NCBI GenBank assembly: GCA_963978905.1
Contig: OZ022258.1
Coordinates: 39,230,591-39,294,590 of the forward strand
Direction of reading: 5' to 3'
From: Trichostrongylus colubriformis
Taxonomy: Eukaryota; Nematoda; Chromadorea; Rhabditida; Trichostrongylidae
DNA: 64,000 bases
Shown: one piece after another, positions 59,118 through 64,000 of the stretch
Position numbering within the stretch: the stretch's first letter is position 1
How the letters are laid out: each line of letters begins with the position of its first letter
The notes under the pieces: generated by a model
What the model was told of the DNA's origin: nothing
What the model saw: only the letters and a program-made list of their open reading frames with translations
Database searches by the model: none
Position numbers and translations under genes: made by a program

Positions 59118-60706
59118 CTCCCTCTGGTTTTTGAAAAAGAAGTTTCACCAATTTTGGGTCATTTTCGACCAAATCCGGATCATTGGGTGTAACTGTCAAT
59201 GGCGTAATTAGTGTTAAACTGGTCATTTTACATTTGGATGTTCCAATCAAAGCAGGATATAAAATTTTCTAAAAAAAAGACCAGTCTCCAGATATCAGCC
59301 GCCCTGTCTGCACCTATAGAGGCACAGAGCCTCTCTGATCCCAGTTAAATTAGGATATCTTCGGAGCAGGTTTGAGAAACTTTTTGCACACGGCCCACAG
59401 CCATGGCCCCACTTGAGGTATGAAGAGATTCAATTGTTCCAGAAATTGCGATTAGATTGATGAGATTTCAGCACGTTTATTAGAAAACATAGCAGTTGTC
59501 GCCTTTCCTATTAATTACGATTGCTCCCCGCAATGAAATCCCGTTGCTGGGATGACAACAAGTCAGCAATGAGCTAAGTTCCGTCTCTGACTAGCGACGT
59601 AAATGGGGGGGATCAGAAACGAGTTTCTTATATCGTGCCGAAGAGTTCCATCCGCACATGAACCTCAATCAAGTTATCGACAGAGCAACATTCCTGCTCT
59701 CCAATCCTCACCGGGGAAAATCGAAAATCGCATTGGACGCGCGCGAAAAGCACAGCACATCGCCTGGCATCGATAACTTTAAGTTTTTAATGCGCAAAAG
59801 CAGGAAATCCACTTACGGCATATTCCATGGCCACCTCATCGGCGGCTTGATGTCGACGAACGGTCGCCGTTCGTTCCACTTCTGCTATGGGAGACAACAA
59901 CGGTCGAATGACCTATGAGAAGCACACATTGAAACGATAGTGCTGGAATTTCTCTAAAACAATGTTGAACCTTTAGCCGACGGATCCCGTACAGCCTCCT
60001 ATGTGAGTAAGGTGCATCTCCTAGTAATCGCACCGGTCTAATCTTAAACTCCTGAAACAGTTAATGAGAAATTGCACACAACAAATTGGAATGATGGCAC
60101 TGGGAAAAAGGTATTCGGGTAAGTCTGGAGGGTTGGTTCCTTTATAACGCGTAACTTTTCTTGATCGGGTAGATTTGCATTGAAAGGGTTTTTTTAAGTC
60201 AATTTTTTTAAGTTCTCGAGTGGCAGGAGAAATAAAAATTGTTTCTGTAAATGAGAAAGGATTAGGGGAAACAATGAAGGAGCGCGATAACTTGGAGAGA
60301 CTCCGGAAACCTTCACATTTACTTAAGAAGTTGAGATGGGAGAGAAAGTTGGATCAATAAGGGTAAAACAATGTGAAACCCCCCCCCCCCGATACGAGAA
60401 AGGTGTAGAGACATGACCACTACCTTCTCGAGATACGAGTATGGACCAGGCGCAAACTGGTTTGGTGGACAGAAAAGAAGGAACATCCAACGAGATAAGA
60501 TTTAGACGAAACCAGTACTTTTCGAAAGGTAACCGAAAATGCAAATACAGTATGTTTGAAAAACAAGAGAAAGTTCGAATTGAACTTGAACAAATTTAAT
60601 TATCAAAGCAAATTTGTATGTAAAACACAAAAAGCACAAAAAGCTAATAGCCTACCGTTTGTGCCACTGAAATGGCGAACGCCAGAAATAGTATAGAAAT
60701 TAACAT
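59118..60706 (-). CDS. Probable small secreted protein, three exons seen
   Basis: Exon 60656-60706 encodes MLISILFLAFAISVAQT, a clean signal peptide, ending phase 0 at ACG|GTAGGC. Exon 59817-59912 (32 codons, VIRPLLSPIAEVERTATVRR) lies between a CTTCTCATAG acceptor and a GCC|GTAAGTG donor, both phase 0. Exon 59268-59118 starts after a T-rich TTTTTTAG with KILYPALIGTSKCKMTSLTL and contains DPDLVENDPKLVKLLFQKPE. It may end at a stop 16 codons further (59068) or splice on. Phases agree, but additional exons cannot be excluded. No family recognised; a secreted role follows from the leader only. Confidence 0.5.
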
Positions 60707-60709
60707 TGA

Positions 60710-61870
60710 ATTAGCGTTCGGAGCTAGGCATGTCCAGCGCATAGAAGATGCGGGATTTGAGCTATGCCGCTGGGCGGTGCTTCGATGAGAAAATGGGCGG
60801 TGTCGATGGTCGCACTACGGGAGATGGCGTGGTTGGGCAGGGGAGGGGGGACGATCAAGAGGGGATAGAAGATGGTGGCTAGCGACGGACGCGGCGACTG
60901 CGCAGTGGAACAGGGGATAGGATGGGGAAACCAATCTGGCCAAGCTAATTGTCGAAATTGATGACGCTTCCACTGGTTCCACATGCGATTTTTATTATCG
61001 GAAGCATTTTCTTTGTCGTAGTTTCCGTTGGATCCATGAATCTCGTAAAGTGCTGTTGTTGAAGTCAGACTGAGCATAGGCGGTATTTTATCTGAGTTAG
61101 ACCTTTACAAATAGCGTTTTTAAGCTAAAAATGCAAAAATGCGCTTACAGGTGGTTCATCGTATACTATCTCACCACTGCTGTAGCACATTTAATTCGGG
61201 AAATCTGAAGGGTTACAGCCCGTCGTTGGATCAGAGAAGTCCTTCAAAAGTCCTGGTACTCTCTCAAACCTGGAAATTGCTTTCGATTTCTTCTGCATGT
61301 TCAAAGTATATATAAGCAAACTTGCGTCAGGGAGAAAGGAAAACACTCCGTTTTATGGGTTCTACAGACAATTGCCCCGTGATTTTCGTGTTTCATTTGG
61401 TTACAAGTAAGCTAGGGTATTTCCTCGCGACACATTCATCGACTTCCTGCCTCGATTTTTGATTTTGCTGGAAGTATTATCCGTGAAGATAATTCGACTC
61501 CCTTTTTTCGAAAATTTTCGGAGCGGGCTACAAAAATAACCAGCAAAGTCTACAACTCCGCAAAATTATCAGAGACATCTAGAGCCAGTTAGGGATAGTT
61601 TTAACCGTGAGGTAGTATTTCGGGTTAATGGAAAAAGGTCGCTTCCGGAGTTTGAGATGGTGGTTATGGTGGTACGTAATTCGGCAACATTCACGCTACT
61701 CTCTGTCCTCCTTGAGTTTCTCCGAGAGTTATATTCGAAGTAAAAGCGATAGCTTCTAGGTAAACGTTGCTATCACAGACATTCGAATGGATGGAGGTCG
61801 TGCACAGTCTTAACTTCTTCAGTACCTCTTAATCTTGTAAAAAAGGCTGTTAAGCCTTTTTCATACATTG
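60710..61870. other. Upstream region of the putative secreted gene; nothing else recognised
   Basis: A 117-codon minus frame at 60724-61077 is low-complexity Pro/Ser-rich and lies just upstream of the leader exon on the same strand; I take it as 5' flank rather than a gene. Confidence 0.35.
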
Positions 61871-61875
61871 CGGAC

Positions 61876-62004
61876 CGGCACCAGGTCGTGTATGCCTGTC
61901 TCTACACCTCCGCTTGTGCCACCCTGTTACCTGCGTCGTCTTTGCACCTCCCCATGCCACTCTGCTGTGCTGCCTGGGAACGTATCCACGCTCCGCCGGC
62001 GCAG
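61876..62004 (-). repeat. Inverted-terminal repeat element, family M1 copy C
   Basis: Reversed and more diverged relative of 1857-1982 and 6755-6873. The plus-strand translation SACATLLPASSLHLPMPLCC matches the minus-strand translation of copy A. Confidence 0.55.
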
Positions 62005-62009
62005 AGTAT

Positions 62010-63825
62010 AAAGGCGGCCTTAACACTCAAATCGGCAGTAAAGGCTAATCTATTAACCGATATGTATTGAAAATTATGACCTGGATGAGTCATTTCCAAT
62101 AAACTTTCCAGCAGTACCCATAATTTAGTTTTATTGTGTAGTCAATAGAACTCGTCCCCTCATTTTCGATTAATGTCCGGTCGCAGTGAAACCGGTAACT
62201 GCAGGCTCGTGCGCGTTGACGAGACTCGGCCGGGTCACATTTCGACAGAAGAACTTGTAGTGAAGGTCATCAATAAGTGATCTGAATCGCATTTCTGGCT
62301 AGAGATTTCTTGCTGAAGACATTGCCCTGGAAAACATCTGACGCAGCAATCCGTCCTGATTACGTAGCGGGCTAACCGTGTGCTTCGCCGCCGCCGTAAT
62401 TTTCATTCTCCGACTAGTTCCCCACGCCATCGGAATACTTATCGAATAGGGAAGATTCACCTTGACCAAAGCTCTAGCAATTGGCCAAAAAATCAAATTG
62501 CTAAGCTAGGCGATGGTAGGAAGCCAACCTCCTCGATCCTAAGTGGATCGTTATTGGTCTAGCGTTAACCAGCTGAACTTCAGAGCAAGGGGAACACGGT
62601 CCAAAACCAAGGTGAAGCACCACTAGAACGAGTAGCGGGTACATAGCTGTGCCACTTACCCACGACGGTTTGAATGAACACACAGCGCAAGCTGACCAGG
62701 GAAACTTGCCCGGTAGGCTGCGCATCTTAAGCCTCATTCTTATGCGAATTATTACGCGTGACGTCGATTTCTAGCCTCGATACGTGGCAGTGAAAGCCCT
62801 CAATTAACTGGTAGGCGCGCGTGAAGAGGAACTACGCAATGTGCCTGCGTGTTCGTGAGGTAAGCCTGTCCACAATCTGTTTATACAACCACGTCCATCC
62901 ACTTTAAGCTGGGAAACTCTCTAATAATAGCGCTTCTATGTATTCGCTCCGCGCTCGAAAAGCTCAAGTACGCATGCTGGTAGTGGAACAGCAGCTGGAA
63001 AAGAAAGGCGGGGAGGTGTGAGGGAGGGAGGGCAGTGTAGATCTAACAACAACCAGCATAAGGCCTTTAGTGCATGTTGCGCCATACATCACAGACTTCA
63101 CTCCCGGAGTCAGATTAGCAGATTTAAAGGTAGTCCATACATCTTATCTCGAATGGCCACGGTGACCTGGGTACCTCTCATTGAAGGTAGGAGTGCAGTT
63201 CGGTGCAGGTGGTTTTTCCCCGGACAAAGTGACATTATCTACATTTTTGGAACCGTACACAGTATATGAGCAGGAGTCAAGTGCCAGTAACTACGCTTGA
63301 AAAACCAAAGTTCCAGTGGCAGCTAAGTGATTCACACAAGTGAACTAAGGCCCTGCCCTATTTGGTGATTACTATGAGGCATCTTTATCTCCTCTGAGCG
63401 CACAGATGTAAAGACAGATAAGGAAGAGTGTCATTAAGAACCCTGAGGTAGAAAGCAGCTCATGAGCCAGAACTCGAGCCAAGAAGCTGGGTGATCACTT
63501 GGAAAAAGAACAGACGAGTGCTAAAACGTATTCGATGTGCTAGAAAATTTCAGTTTGAACTTGAAATGTCCGCAAGCTTTACAACACACGCAGCAGCGCC
63601 ATGAAAAACAAAGTAGCTCGACTGCGTATGATGATTGTACGTTTTAAAGACACCGGAAGGGGGTAATTTTGGCTTGCGGTAGAACAGACGTAGTGTAGAC
63701 GAGTTTAAGTGGCCGCCATTGCACAAATCGCCAATTTGACGCCTTGGCATGGTGCCAAGAGGAGATGTTTCTATTATGAATTTGTTTTTCCTTTTATTTT
63801 TCCTTTGTTCTTTCTTATATTGTTT
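62010..63825. other. No secure gene
   Basis: A minus frame (62640 region) starts MYPLLVLVVLHLGFGPCSPC, leader-like, and another ends QMFSRAMSSARNL near 62302, but I cannot join them in phase. GACACCGGAAGGGGGTAA near 63650 repeats sequence at 39030. Confidence 0.3.
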
Positions 63826-63829
63826 CTAG

Positions 63830-63956
63830 ATGTGCTTACATGAATGCTAATGTAGTTGGGAATGGCCACTCCACTGCTTGGGAGTCAGGTGTTACAACTA
63901 ACGTTGGCCCGCGGCCCGTCTCCTACAGAGGACAACTCGGAAAGTTAGTGTGTTGA
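63830..63956 (+). CDS. Possible terminal coding exon
   Basis: A long pyrimidine tract ending TTGTTTCTAG precedes a frame CAYMNANVVGNGHSTAWESG, then VGPRPVSYRGQLGKLVC and TGA. Composition is protein-like and the acceptor is excellent, but no partner exon was found upstream and the family is unknown. Confidence 0.4.
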
Positions 63957-64000
63957 TGCGAATGTTATGCGAATACACAGCGCAGCGTCGCGCTTTTGAG

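Overview
This window reads as nuclear DNA of a nematode, most likely a strongylid (hookworm-like) parasite. Short introns of about 50-170 bp with TTTTCAG/TTTTTAG acceptors join exons whose phases fit, and these genes sit in repeat-rich DNA. Species and lineage are inference. There is no operon of bacterial type, no CRISPR array and no rRNA.

Host genes, all reconstructed by hand from splice sites and reading phase: (1) a classical protein tyrosine phosphatase on the minus strand, catalytic exons at 113-4404, with two probable upstream exons at 6937-7398; (2) an unrecognised Thr-, Gly- and Pro-rich protein, minus strand, 39450-42097; (3) an unrecognised protein of 199 residues, minus strand, 45757-47457; (4) a probable small secreted protein, minus strand, 59118-60706. 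Weaker single-exon candidates lie at 36694-36960, 57907-58150 and 63830-63956.

The rest is dominated by mobile elements. An RTE-like LINE (9180-14190) is interrupted by two DNA elements with clean target duplications, and itself interrupts a Helitron-like repeat that a mariner also entered. A three-copy Mutator-like non-autonomous family with about 9-bp target duplications lies at 12486, 18661 and 42564. A Penelope-like element with a GIY-YIG endonuclease forms an inverted dimer at 25443-27062 and carries a hammerhead-like motif. A CR1-type LINE lies at 29546-31960. Mariner remnants lie at 14937, 21305, 31975 and 48950, and a palindromic mariner at 44668. There are several foldback or MITE families (TA-, TTAA- and undefined targets). 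A GC-rich array at 34989-36617 contains a near-identical 666-bp tandem duplication.

The four genes show no obvious joint pathway. The element families share termini across the window, so relative insertion order can be read in several places. Long stretches, especially 50.3-57.9 kb, hold nothing I can assign.
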